Shown here: piece after piece, positions 34,427 through 45,668 of the stretch | How positions within the stretch are numbered: the stretch's first letter is position 1 | Layout of the letters: every line of letters begins with the position of its first letter | NCBI GenBank assembly: GCA_018894105.1 | Contig: CM032122.1 | Coordinates: 20,495,674-20,559,673 of the forward strand | Direction: 5' to 3' | Source of the DNA: Jacaranda mimosifolia | Lineage: Eukaryota; Streptophyta; Magnoliopsida; Lamiales; Bignoniaceae | Length of the DNA: 64,000 nt | Program-made: the position numbers and the translations under genes | Notes under the pieces: generated by a model | What the model was told of the DNA's origin: nothing | Databases searched by the model: none | What the model saw: only the letters and a program-made list of their open reading frames with translations

Positions 34427-34515
34427 ATGAGCTCGGATGAAAGGCAAGTTCATAGAAATTCGTCTTCCACTAGAATGCTGAGTCATGCTGTCGGCTTTCT
34501 ACCTAATCCTCATGC

Positions 34516-34524
34516 TATATATAT
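34516..34524 (+). promoter_or_regulatory. TATA box of the AAA-ATPase gene
   Basis: TATATATAT within CATGCTATATATATGCTAAG, 77-85 bp upstream of the ATG at 34601. A start of transcription about 30 nt downstream (near 34550) would give a leader of about 50 nt that is rich in A. This position is inside the longer open frame from 34427, which argues that the longer frame is not the real start. Confidence 0.6.
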
Positions 34525-34600
34525 GCTAAGAATGAGATGGCTCAAGAATATATCATTACTTCACACTTTACCAGCCAAAAAAAAAACAAAAAACAAAGAG

Positions 34601-36115
34601 ATGATGTATCCAGTTAGCAGCATGCCTGAGACGTGGGGTACTGTTGGATCAGCTCTTCTTACTTTCATCTTTTTCTGGGACATGCTCCGACGATATTGTC
34701 CCTCAGACCTCAGGAGGTACCTGGAGAGAAGCACCATTAGGCTGTCCGAATTCTTTAACCCATATATTCAGATCTCCATTCATGAATATATGGGGAACCA
34801 TCTCAGGCCTCACGAAGCTTACAGCATTGTTGAGGCATATTTGAGTGTGATTTCGTCGAAAGATGCCAAGAGGCTCAAGGCGGAGATGGCAAAGGATAAT
34901 GACAATAAGCTAATGTTGAGTATGGATGAAAATGAGAAAACAACTGATGTTTTCAATGAAGTTCAAGTGAGGTGGATTTCTGGAAAAGCTTCACCACCTT
35001 CACGGCCCATGTCGTTATCATACTACAACCCGGAGCCGGAGAAAAGATATTACAAGCTCAAGTTTCACAAAAAGTACAAGCAGATGATAACAGAGTCCTA
35101 TTTGGAGCATGTTATTAGGAAAGGGAAAGAGATTCAGGCAAGAAACAGGCAGAGGAAGCTCTACACAAATGGCCAGGGCAAGTATTGGAGCCATATTGTG
35201 TTTGAGCATCCGGCCACATTTGAGACTCTTGCGATGGAACGAGAGAAAAAGGAGGAAACTATTGAGGATCTTCTGACTTTTACCAGGAGCAAGGATTTCT
35301 ATGCAAGAATTGGGAAAGCATGGAAAAGGGGTTATTTACTTTATGGTCCCCCGGGAACTGGGAAATCTACTATGATTGCCGCCATGGCTAATTTGCTGGA
35401 CTATGATGTTTATGATCTTGAGCTTACATCAGTGAGGGACAACACAGAGCTCAGAAGGCTTTTGACAGAGACGACAGCTAAGTCAATCATTGTGATAGAG
35501 GATATAGACTGCTCACTTGATTTAACTGGCCAAAGGAAGAAAAGTAAGGAGAACACTGAAGAGGACAATGAGACTGAGAAAGGCAAGAAAGGAAGTTCTC
35601 GTAAAGAGAAGGATGAGGGTGGCAGCAAGGTCACCCTCTCCGGACTGCTGAATTTCATAGACGGGCTGTGGTCTGCCTGTGCAGGGGAAAGACTGATCGT
35701 CTTCACAACAAACTATGTAGATAAGCTTGATCCAGCTCTCACAAGAAGGGGTCGTATGGATAAACATATTGAACTTTCTTACTGCAGATATGAGGGATTT
35801 AAGGTTCTTGCAAAGAATTACCTGTACCTTGAAGAACATCCTTTGTTCCAATCAGTTGAGAAGTTGATTGAAGAGGTTGAAATCACACCAGCCGATGTTG
35901 CAGAAAACCTCATGCCAAAATCTGCAAAGGAAAGTCCAGAGCAATGTCTTCTAAATCTCATCTGCACTCTGGAGAAAGCTAAGGATAGAAAGATAATGAA
36001 ATGCTCAGAAAAGCAAAAAGACAACGAAGAGACCAACAAAAGCATGGCTGCTCCACAAGAAAAGCACGAGCCTCAATCAATAACCAAAACAGACACGCCA
36101 GAGTTAAGTTCTTGA
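34601..36115 (+). CDS. AAA-ATPase, BCS1-like, ASD/AATP1 type
   Basis: A 504-residue protein in one exon. Residues about 12-28 (GTVGSALLTFIFFWDML) form the N-terminal membrane segment of this family, followed by the AAA-associated N-terminal domain (about 30-130). The AAA module has Walker A GPPGTGKS (249-256), Walker B IIVIEDIDCS (296-305), a lysine/glutamate-rich insert (312-343), sensor-1-like LIVFTTN (365-371) and RRGRMD with the arginine finger (382-387). The C-terminal 45 residues are charged and variable. Plant relatives (ASD/AATP1, HSR4/OM66) sit in mitochondrial or ER membranes and are linked to seed development, stress and cell death; the job of this copy is not determined by sequence. 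The ATG at 34601 is chosen because family proteins begin just before the membrane segment and a TATA box lies in the upstream extension. All motifs are intact. It converges on the DDT gene. Confidence 0.92.
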   Translation: MMYPVSSMPETWGTVGSALLTFIFFWDMLRRYCPSDLRRYLERSTIRLSEFFNPYIQISIHEYMGNHLRPHEAYSIVEAYLSVISSKDAKRLKAEMAKDNDNKLMLSMDENEKTTDVFNEVQVRWISGKASPPSRPMSLSYYNPEPEKRYYKLKFHKKYKQMITESYLEHVIRKGKEIQARNRQRKLYTNGQGKYWSHIVFEHPATFETLAMEREKKEETIEDLLTFTRSKDFYARIGKAWKRGYLLYGPPGTGKSTMIAAMANLLDYDVYDLELTSVRDNTELRRLLTETTAKSIIVIEDIDCSLDLTGQRKKSKENTEEDNETEKGKKGSSRKEKDEGGSKVTLSGLLNFIDGLWSACAGERLIVFTTNYVDKLDPALTRRGRMDKHIELSYCRYEGFKVLAKNYLYLEEHPLFQSVEKLIEEVEITPADVAENLMPKSAKESPEQCLLNLICTLEKAKDRKIMKCSEKQKDNEETNKSMAAPQEKHEPQSITKTDTPELSS

Positions 36116-36751
36116 AAGACATTAGCTAATCATAGCTGTAAGAGTTGATATCAACCAGTGCCCAATAAAGCCAAGAGCTCATTGTTTAGAAGTGATCCAC
36201 CAATATCCATCTAGCCATATCCCTACGTAGTTTTGACAAGCAATATGAATGTCATCCCATGTTCCAGAGTAGTTCAATGTTCTACTAATTTAAGGATGTT
36301 AATCTAAGAAATGTGGTTGGTGAGCAGGGGGTCAAGATCATCTAGAAAAGCATAATCTTCCATAAATCATTATAAATCCAGAAGAGAAATCTTGGGTTAC
36401 AAATATCAGTAAACTAGTTATTGTACAATGACTGGATCAGAAGAGTAAATAACTCTTAATAGAATTTTCCATCCATATCTCATTTGTGCTTCTTCTTTGA
36501 GTAGACAGACTGTAAAATTGACCAAATCTACATATCTTCTCTGCATCAAGGTGCTCCCAGCAGGAAAACAATAATAAACTGCATGAGGGATGTTGCTTAA
36601 ATTTCACCAAGGAAGAACTCTCTAATAGTGACTTCCTTCATTGAGTGGAATTACCAGAAATATGGAATTCATCTACCGTAAAAATCAGCTTCCCCAGGTG
36701 AAAACTTGTGATCCTCTCTTTTCCGCAGTAAGAGAAACTGTAGAAGTCATC
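36116..36751. other. Shared 3' flank of two convergent genes
   Basis: 636 bp between the stop codons of the AAA-ATPase (+) and the DDT gene (-). It must hold both 3' untranslated regions, so the transcripts may overlap. Confidence 0.6.
36164..36169 (+). terminator. Possible polyadenylation signal of the AAA-ATPase gene
   Basis: AATAAA 49 bp after the stop codon. Plant signals are loose, and a second AATAAA near 36573 is an alternative. Confidence 0.4.
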
Positions 36752-38210
36752 TCAATCTTCATCTTTAATCGGGTTGGGACCATCATCAAACCCAGAACCC
36801 GGAGCAAGCTCATTTAAATCAAGAAAATGTCTCTCTTTTACACCTTCAACTTCTTGATCTCTGCTATTTGTTGGTTCTGGTGGATTGGTTTGCTTTTCAT
36901 CAACCATATCAGGATGCTCCTCCCCAATAGGTTGATTGGCATGCATCTCCTGCTTGTTGATTTTATCCTCTGAATCTTGACTACCTGTTGAGAACTCTGC
37001 ATCATTATCACTTGCACTAGAGTGCTCGTCCAATGCATTTGACTTATCAAGTTTCATTGATTCAGTATCTGATCCAGACATCTCATATTGCCTATAGTTG
37101 ATACGGTTTCTGGTTGCCCTTTTACTGCGCCTGAGACCTGACTGAAGCTCATCAACTGACCTCAATTTCGTTTCCCTTCTAGTACGGCCTGGCAAAGTTT
37201 TGAATCTGCGAGGCTCATCACTATCCTCACTCGTACTTAAGATATCATCTTCTTCTTCCTCGTCCTCGTCTTCAGGATTTTCTTCATCCCAGTGATACTC
37301 TTCGTCGCCTTCTGAACTACTTGACATCTTCCTTCTCTGCTTCCGTCTCCTTAGGTATTCATCATCATAAACAACTTCACCAACTATATCATCATCACTG
37401 TCAAAATCTGCCTCATTATCTGAGACAGCTTCCACAAACTCTCTCACAGAATAGCGCTGAGGCCTCAGCCTTCTGCGATTGCTACAGTCCAGGATATGGT
37501 TGGAGTTATTTTATAAATTTAATGAGAATTATAATGCACTTGCACACGAATATCATATTCCAGGAGAAGACAAATAGCGTACCTCCGGTCCAATGTTTCA
37601 GTTTCAGTTTTATGATCATCATAAAGTTCATCATCCTCTGGTGATTTTGGAGACTGCTCAGGTAGAGAATATTGTGAAGGGCCACCCCATCCACCATTTG
37701 TAGAAACTTCATGTTTCACAAGAGAACCTCTTCCGTCAAAATGCTCTGGGGATGGCTGTTTCTTCCTGGTGGAGATTATATGAAGAAAATAGTCAAGAAT
37801 TACTAAAATTAAATATATAAATATAAATGTAATTTAGTAAGAAGTAACACAGAATTTCAGGGTGCTAAAGTACGTACTTGGTGACCTTTATAGCCTCATT
37901 TATTGATCGATCATAATCATCTGCACAAGAATAAGAACATCAAGTTCAGAACTTAAATATTTAGCACATGATATGTTTTTATCCAACCCCAAGAAAGAAT
38001 GAAAGAAATAAAACAACATAAGAAGCTACACCCAAATATTTCCAATTGAAACTAGTATCACTGATGTGTATTTGCGTGCATGTGTGTGTGTGTGTGTGTG
38101 TGTGTCTGGGATAGGAGAATGAATGGAATTTAACAAATCTCCAAACATTTATCACTTCAAATTACTTTTAAGGTCCAAATAACCAGTGACCTCGACATGG
38201 ATTCAAAAAC

Positions 38211-38260
<50 letters not shown>

Positions 38261-41200
38261 ATTAGATGGGGTGTGAATTACACATACCAAAAGTGTAAGT
38301 GACAGGTTTTCTATCACGGAGAGAGCGTCCAGCACCAAGACCATCCATATTCAACAAGCAATCAAGCATAAGCGCTTGTCTATGTTGTTTCTTTAACAGT
38401 TTCTCCCTCCTCTGTAGAAAAGCAGTTCTTAGCACCAATCACACCAATAGAAAAATTGTTCAAATCTAAAAAGATCATATCTCAGAGAATAAAAGGATTA
38501 ATGAACTGAACAGAGGATAACTTCCCAAATAAAAGAAAATGCAGGCAAATCATCTTTCAATGAAGAAACAGTAGACCACCTTGTGGAGCTTCTCAATTGC
38601 AGGGAGCATGTCAATTTTCAATTTCTTCCCAACGGAAACCTCTGTTCTATTTTTACTTGACAAGAGCTTCTCCTGAAAGCAACAGGAGTAAAATTAGTAA
38701 AGAAAGGCATGACCAATAAAAGGAAAAGCCAAGTGCCAGAAATAGTAAGTCTAGTTGAATTAGACAAAAGATATCATATAAGCATGCCAGGTGTAATAAG
38801 ACCATGCTAAAGATGAGCTTTATAGGACAAGACAGATCTTAATAAAACATACGGTTTTTGTGTACTCAATATTCAAAATTTGCGAATGATACAGGAAAGA
38901 TGTAAGGAAGTAAAACATGCCAAAATCTGTACCTACAGTTGCAACTTGCAATAAACCACCTAGTAGCTAGGGTCTCTTTCGAACATCAGAGATCATCTAT
39001 TAGAAAAGAAATACGATGCCACGGAGGCTTAAATTAATTCCCTCATTTAAGACGGTTATATTTTCCTTGGCATTGTTTCCAAACAATAGTTAGACTTCAA
39101 TCATGTGGGATCCACTTAGAGAACTCTATCTGAAGCCATTATTCAAGGATTTTTTTTCTTTACCTCTTACACATTGCTTCTTTCTTCCTGGATTCCAGTA
39201 CACATGGTACTGTGTAGATCTTCACATCCTTTTGTTTTCCTATTGGTAGTAAGTTCCAATGTATTTAAGAAGTTCCTATCTTCCTAGGGTTAAATAGTTA
39301 CAGAAATTAGAATGGCCTTGTTTGGTATTCTTTCCCCAGAATGTTTTTCAATTGAGGAACACAATAGTGCATTCCTCAAGGTCACACTCCAAACTATTAC
39401 TTCTAATTTCATTTCCCAAACAATTAATCAATTAATCATTACATATATACATATATGTCCCACACTCATTACAACCATATATACAAAAAAAGAATTAATA
39501 TAGAAACATAATTTCACCCCACCAGTAGAAAATATTTCATCTCAAAACAAAACCAAATATATTTTCTCTTCCAAAATCTCCAACCACCTCCTAAAACAAA
39601 ATCAAATATCCATCATATTCTTCAACCCCACTCCCAAAATAGCATCTCCCAAAATATTTTTCCCCGAACACTTGAAACAATACCAAACAAACCCAATAGT
39701 TGATCCACATTTCGACTTGAAAATCTAAAATTTACTTGAATTATGTCCAAGATATACAAGTCAAAGTACATGATGATCATTCTATCATATGCTCTTTCAT
39801 TCTAGGCCACTGGTCCATGTCGAGCTCAATTATAGGGCCAACCCATCAACAAATGAGGAAGAGGATCTCGAGTTCACTTTGTCCAAGCATTTTCGCCGAG
39901 AGTTTATCCTTCTCCAGAATAGCAAAAGACAAAAGCATCATCTGAAATGGATTTACTTCTCAATGTCTAATATTATGGTATTACTTGTCATGCTCAACTT
40001 TTGTCACACTAGATGAATTCTACCTATCTTTTTTTCCCCAAAAAACTTCAAAAACTAAATTAGAGGGGTTATATCTTGGAGCGATCGACACCTTAATTTA
40101 CTAATCCAAAAGCTGCACACAAGGGAAATCTTGGAAACTAAATTCACCAAGCTCTTACAAATAAAAAACCCTCAGTGACATCTTCATCTACCATCACCAC
40201 CTCTCGGATCCTAAACAAGCAAGCTTGCTTGCAGACTAAACCCACTACATCCTTGTCTTCTTGTCCCCAGAAATAACTCTATAGATCAACACAAATTCAT
40301 GATGCAGTCACTTCAAATGACACAAGCCCATGCGATCAGGAATTTCAATTAATTGGATTTGAATCAATTGACTGCTTTTTTCCAGTCTATGGCAAACACC
40401 AGCAGATGAGTATCTGATAGCACTCTGCTAGAAGAGAAATTTGTTATTGCTCTCTTTTCCTATATAATGCAGCTGATTTCATGATCATGTGATGTTTGTC
40501 CAAGCACAAACCCCCAATGCCTCTCAATGTCAGGTTTCATATACCCTTTATTTCATTTGCAGGCTATGATGGGAGAGAAGTACTAAGGATGAGACAAATA
40601 TGTCAAATTGCATTGTTCCTGGATCTGCATATTTTCATGCGCTCAGAGCCCATTTGGTTTTATTTTCATTTCCAAACGTGATGTGTAAAAACTGGTGTGT
40701 TTCATTTTTGGAATAGTAGAAAATGTGAAAAGGGGTTTTGAAAATGAAACCAAACGGGTGCTCAGGTTTCCGATCCCTCTCTAATACTAGTAATTTTATT
40801 GGCTTCTTGCATGGAACAAAAACTAACAAGACATTCATGTGGCATTTGCTAGAGAAATGTTAAAACATAACATCAAGAATTGACCACAACAAAGACTTAC
40901 AGAAACATTCAGGAATTCATCTAAATTAGTGGCAACTGCTTCCCATTGATATGATGAATGAGGAATAGGGGGAATATTTCTTCCTTTTCCTTTTTTCACC
41001 TCAACTTTTCTAATCTCTCTGTACAATCGATGGCCAATGATGGGATCATCTTCACACCTACATAATAACAAGCATCTTAATAGAACTTTCCAAGAAAATA
41101 TATAATAAAGGGATTTCATATAATGCACAAGCAAAACAATACACCAAGCACGCATGTAAAGCAAAGGTATGTGTCCTCATTAGTGCTCTACAGTTAAAAA

Positions 41201-44200
41201 ACACACTATCTGAAAACAGTAAAGCTTATCTACCATTGAAAAGGAATACATGTTACCAGTATGAGACTCCATGAGAATCGCCCCCTACGCATTCTTTGCG
41301 AAATGTTGAAAGCTGAACACCATGTTTTATTGAGTCATCTATATAGTTTCGAATATCTTCTTGCTGCAGAACACAACGATATGTTCATCAAGCCTTTGAA
41401 CCTAGGATTAAGTATTACAAAGAGAAAATCAATTACAGGAATGATACCTCAACCCGAATATCACATAATGCCTTCAGAATCACCACCCGGACCCCAGGAT
41501 CTAGTGCATTGTATGCCTCAACTTCAGTCCTAAATCAACAAAAGTACAAAACCCAAACTCTCGTAAGCATGCAGTTACGTCTCTCACACCCCAGCATAAG
41601 CATGCATATTTGGACTTTGTCAAGATATATTTCTACTCACCCATGTGATGCAACTATAGGCAGATCTCCTTCTGCAACCTGCAATAAAGCGCCAAACTAA
41701 ATAAATCCAACGGCACCGTGACAAAGACTGGTTAAAAGCCTTTCAAGGATCAATAATCAGATTACCCAATGCCACCAATCTTTCAATTTTCTGCATAAAA
41801 CGGTAATCCAAGTAGCCTGTCCGAGCGCCATTCTAGTGACAGGAGGAATTGCCTAGAAAAAAGCAACAGAAACCACAAAGGAACACCTGTTATGGTGTCA
41901 ACAAGCATTGTTTAACAAAATAATACTTCAGTGGCATTTTCAGAGTACAAATACATACGCTCAAAAGGACATGAAGCACATATAGCATAACTTGAGTAAT
42001 TCTCACCTAGACTTATGTCTTATTATACAGTGGAATTAAATTTGTGATAATGAAGTATTTGATATAGACGATCATCTGGAAATAACCTTTCTAAGTTGTA
42101 CCTTATGGTGAATTTGTGCACAGAAACAACTGCATCCAGAGATAGAAATGAATATGCATAATATCTCCTAGATTGACATACCATGGGAACCAATCTATTT
42201 CTCTAATTGGTGATAATCATGTCAGAAGTTATCCTACATAATTTTTGGTGATAATCATGTCAGAAGCAATCCTACATTAACATGTTCATGAAGCATAAAA
42301 CTTTAGCAAGATGAAGATCAACAATAAAAGATGACATTGCAAAATACAGAATGCATGTACATAAAACTGGTTGACTGGACTTCCAAAAGCCACTAAGTCC
42401 TAATGGTTATCTATGACAAACCCTAGCCAAAAGGTAGCATGAAAACAGCTTATGATTGGGCCATACTGTTAGCAGTTACCTGTGCATTTAATTCCGACAG
42501 CAAAGGCTAGGCAGATTTTGATGCAACTCTAGAATCAATGGGCTACTTCTTTCAGAAAGGGCATAAAAAATAAAAGAAGAATCCTATGAGAATGATCATC
42601 TAGTCACCCACTCAACTAAGGACCATGTGCCGACTGCCAACTTATCTCTAGTCAGTCTCATCTAGCACTAATTTTTGGTGGCACTACCCAACTAATAGCA
42701 AAAGTTTCTTTCCCAGCCCTATAAATCAAATATCAACTGAAAAGGCATCAATAAGCTTTCATTATCTATTGAAATCAGATTAACATAATTATTCAAATTC
42801 CATAAATAGGCCTACAACATCATCTGTTTGTGCATAGTTTCACACCCACCCATGAATATGCCAACTTATAGCCATGAAAAGCTACATGCAGGCCTTTTTT
42901 AGAAATCAAAACCATGACAAAAATACAGGGCTTCCAGTTTAAACGACACTTTCTACATCAAGAGAACTGCAAGGAACTTTTCAGGAATAAGCCAAAATGT
43001 TATACAATCAAAAATCTGGAGCACTCATTCTTTTATCTGGATTTTTGGTTCAAATTATGTCTGTTGGATAATTTCTTTGACAAAATGTACAAGAAAATTT
43101 AAGAATAATAATGATTGCAATAATTGAATCCAGTACAACACTCAAAGGAAATCAAATCTAATCATTCTCATTATTCCTCTCAGGTGATGTCTCATAATAT
43201 GGTCCTGGAATGATTTAGATGGATTCAGCCAATCCTTTGAACTAGGCCATCCAAATAAGATATAAGTGATACCCCAATTTACCAATAAAAATTGGCGACA
43301 TATAATTCCCTTCCTTGCACACCCAAGATCAAAAATAGAAGTTATATCCGAAGACTCTAGCAATCATATCACACAAACAACTTCAACGCCCATTTAAATC
43401 ACTATATTTCCCAGAAACCCTCATAAGGATCCCAAATATTTTATACAACACAACAAGTCTTCCACAGAAATTTCATGATATACCTTGATAGGTATAAAAT
43501 GAATTTCCTTGTTTTATTCTCTACGATCAAAAACCAAAAAGAAACATTGTCCCAAAAAAAAGCACCCAATAAAAAAAAGATAATAAAAGAAAAGACATCA
43601 CTTCACTATTTTTTAACACATGAAGCACCTGGATTGAAAGCACAATCTCATCTGAAATCCGAATCATGCATCGCAACTAATATCTTAAAAAGGAGCTACT
43701 TCCCATAACAAATTACCTAGTCTCATAATCAAGATTAGATAAGCACCTCATGCCTCACATGTTATTGCCGAAAAAGCTTGTTTTTATCACATTTTTAGCA
43801 TATCTCAATACTGAATGCTAAGAAATGATTTACAAAATACTTTTGTAGTATCCTAATATTATTAGATATCCGCATTTCATCACCGAGAATCACATACTTG
43901 AGCAAGTGAGAATATCATCTTTACTCCTTGGTAAGCTTATAGTTACATAAAGAGGGAAAAATGGAACAAACTTTTAAGTCTTCTACAGCCATATTAGAAA
44001 GAAAATAATCCTATGATCAATGTGGACATGCAGTTGACAGATACCAAAGGGATATTCAAATGAAGCAAAGACCAAAAGTAGAGTTCTGTTAGTCACCAAA
44101 CTCTCCTAACCAGTGTCTGAGAGCTACCTCCCCCAAATCCGTTACAAGACTAAGCATTACCATGCAATAAGCCAGTACTGTAGACAAGATAGCAGTTCTA

Positions 44201-45668
44201 GAGATGCAAAAGACAGAGGGCAGACAGCAGAAACTCAATGAAATAGGCAAAATATGCACAGAAAATGGCCACTCAAATACATCATGCCAAGACTTATTTC
44301 TTTTAGAAGAAAGAAAGAAGCACTATCTGTCAAGAGCCTCAAAAGAAAATTTCAACTTTTCTGTCCTTACCGACTTTGTAACCATGAAACTAATACACAA
44401 TGACCATAATCATTGGTATGCTCCTGCAGAATATTCCATAGTTTATCCATACATTTCACCAATCAGATTCCTTTTGCTATCCAAACAAATAGTATGAACA
44501 GTATGATAGTTTAACCAAACTTTCATCCAAAAATTATTTAACATCAAAGCTCACTCATCAAGAAAGAATTGATCCCCTGAAAGATTTCTTGCAGTTCGGA
44601 GACAACCCACAACAATAAAATATTGAGCTTAGGCAGATAATGCATAACCTATCATGTCAAAAGACAATGCCACATATCATATTATGAAAAGAGCGCTACT
44701 AAGATTCAGAAAGTCAAATATACAAACACCAAATATTACACTAACCTGAACAATAATGCACAATGAAGTTAACACAAGTCCCAAAATTAGCATAGAAATG
44801 CTCCAACTACACTAAAAAAGAAACCTTTACTAAAGAGGGAAAGCATGACTAACCTTTAACAAAGGCATATGTATATCAGCTAGCGTATTGTTCGGAGTAA
44901 TCAAAGCTGTCTCAAACTCCTCCACTGAAAATTCCACTTTAACATTCAATAAAGGCCTAAACACCTAACTCACAAACAAAAAAAAAAAAAAAAAAAGAAA
45001 AAGAGAAGTACACATTAGCTTCAAACCACCAAAACTTCACATAAAGTTTAAAGCTTGTCCATTTATTTATCTTTCTTTCAAGCTCAACATACATTCAAGA
45101 AATTGAGAATAGAAGCCAACTGCCACATGGACCGTATGTTCCACCGCGGCAACTGTGAGGCCTCCGGCTCTCCAAGTAGTGGTGTAACTATTTTGCTACA
45201 TTGCAACCGTGACATGGAAGAAGACCCATCCACCTCCCCATTGTCCTCCTGCCCTCCATCCTCCCCAAACTCCTCCTCCTCGGACGACTCCTTCAACAGC
45301 CTCGCTGCTAATATATCCCTCCTCTTAGCCTTCTTTCTCTTCCTCTCCGCTTCTGCCATAGCAGCCTCTGCCTCAGCAGCAGCCTGCATCCTTGCTGCCG
45401 CCCGTTGCGTGCACGCCCTCGAAGGCCTTTGCCTCCTAACTATTACACTACTACTACCATTATTATCACTAGCAGTATTATTCTTAGCATTATTATCCTT
45501 AATATTCTCACTCTTAGTGTTGATTTCGACTTGGGTTTTTTCATTTTCTGGGTTTTTGGAGGAGTGGTGGTTTGGGGAGTGGATCGGCGAGGAGTGCTCA
45601 GACATGGCGCAGGGATCGGGCGAGCAAGGGTCCAGAGAAGGGTTACACAGGAGATCAAGGGCTTGCAT
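36752..45668 (-). CDS. DDR4: DDT-domain chromatin protein, DDR4-like, 12 exons
   Basis: Coding exons (minus): 45093-45668, 44854-44964, 41766-41852, 41641-41678, 41448-41529, 41257-41363, 40901-41057, 38580-38672, 38288-38411, 37878-37920, 37583-37765, 36752-37481. Every junction is GT-AG and they join in frame to 776 residues plus stop. Residues about 80-120 are basic/Ala-rich helix (RKRKKAKRRD). The DDT domain (about 178-240) has SMWQLASILNFLN, VFRPLLNVKVEFSVEEFE and LADIHMPLLK. A WSD-like motif follows (GGDSHGVSYWCEDD, about 325-338). The C-terminal third is acidic and Ser-rich (exon 12). DDT proteins bind ISWI remodelers in the nucleus. Resemblance to Arabidopsis DDR4 (At1g18950) is from memory of the family. 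MSEHSS at 45605 is an alternative start. Introns 2 (3.0 kb) and 7 (2.2 kb) are large. Confidence 0.88.
38081..38104. repeat. (TG)n microsatellite in DDR4-like intron 9
   Basis: Twelve TG dinucleotides in the same intron as the (GA)n tract. Confidence 0.95.
38213..38259. repeat. (GA)n microsatellite in DDR4-like intron 9
   Basis: About 23 perfect GA units, which are CT units in the transcript, beginning some 28 nt after the 5' splice site of intron 9 (donor at 38287). Confidence 0.95.
39316..39692. mobile_element. MITE-like inverted-repeat element in intron 7
   Basis: TTGTTTGGTATT at 39318-39329 is exactly inverted as AATACCAAACAA at 39679-39690. Beyond these arms TTCTTTCCCC and TTTTTCCCCGAACACTT show partial similarity in inverted orientation. 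The interior is AT-rich and non-coding. A target duplication could not be fixed, so the superfamily is open. Confidence 0.6.
40646..40763. mobile_element. Small MITE in intron 7
   Basis: GAGCCCATTTGGTTTTATTTTC on the left is inverted as GAAAATGAAACCAAACGGGTGCTC on the right. GCTCA flanks both sides and could be the duplicated target or part of the terminal repeat. The element is about 118 bp and could fold into a hairpin. Confidence 0.6.
41853..44853 (-). other. Intron 2 of the DDR4-like gene
   Basis: A 3001 bp intron with a GT donor at 44852-44853 and an AG acceptor at 41853-41854. Apart from the 38 bp duplication no gene or element was recognised. Open frames here (e.g. 42914-43102, 43475-43708, 44204-44497) lack any family resemblance. 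Confidence 0.7.
42207..42282. repeat. 38 bp tandem duplication in intron 2
   Basis: TTGGTGATAATCATGTCAGA occurs at 42207 and again at 42245, each followed by AG..ATCCTACAT. Confidence 0.85.

Noticed and set aside
34427..34600. N-terminal extension of the AAA-ATPase frame
   Set aside because: Overlaps the TATA box and an A-run; family members start directly before the membrane segment.
35410..36045. Minus-strand frames across the AAA-ATPase
   Set aside because: Shadows of a long conserved coding sequence on the plus strand.
43142..44497. Possible extra exons in intron 2 of the DDR4-like gene
   Set aside because: Exons 2 and 3 already join in frame through the DDT domain, and none of the open frames there fits the protein family.
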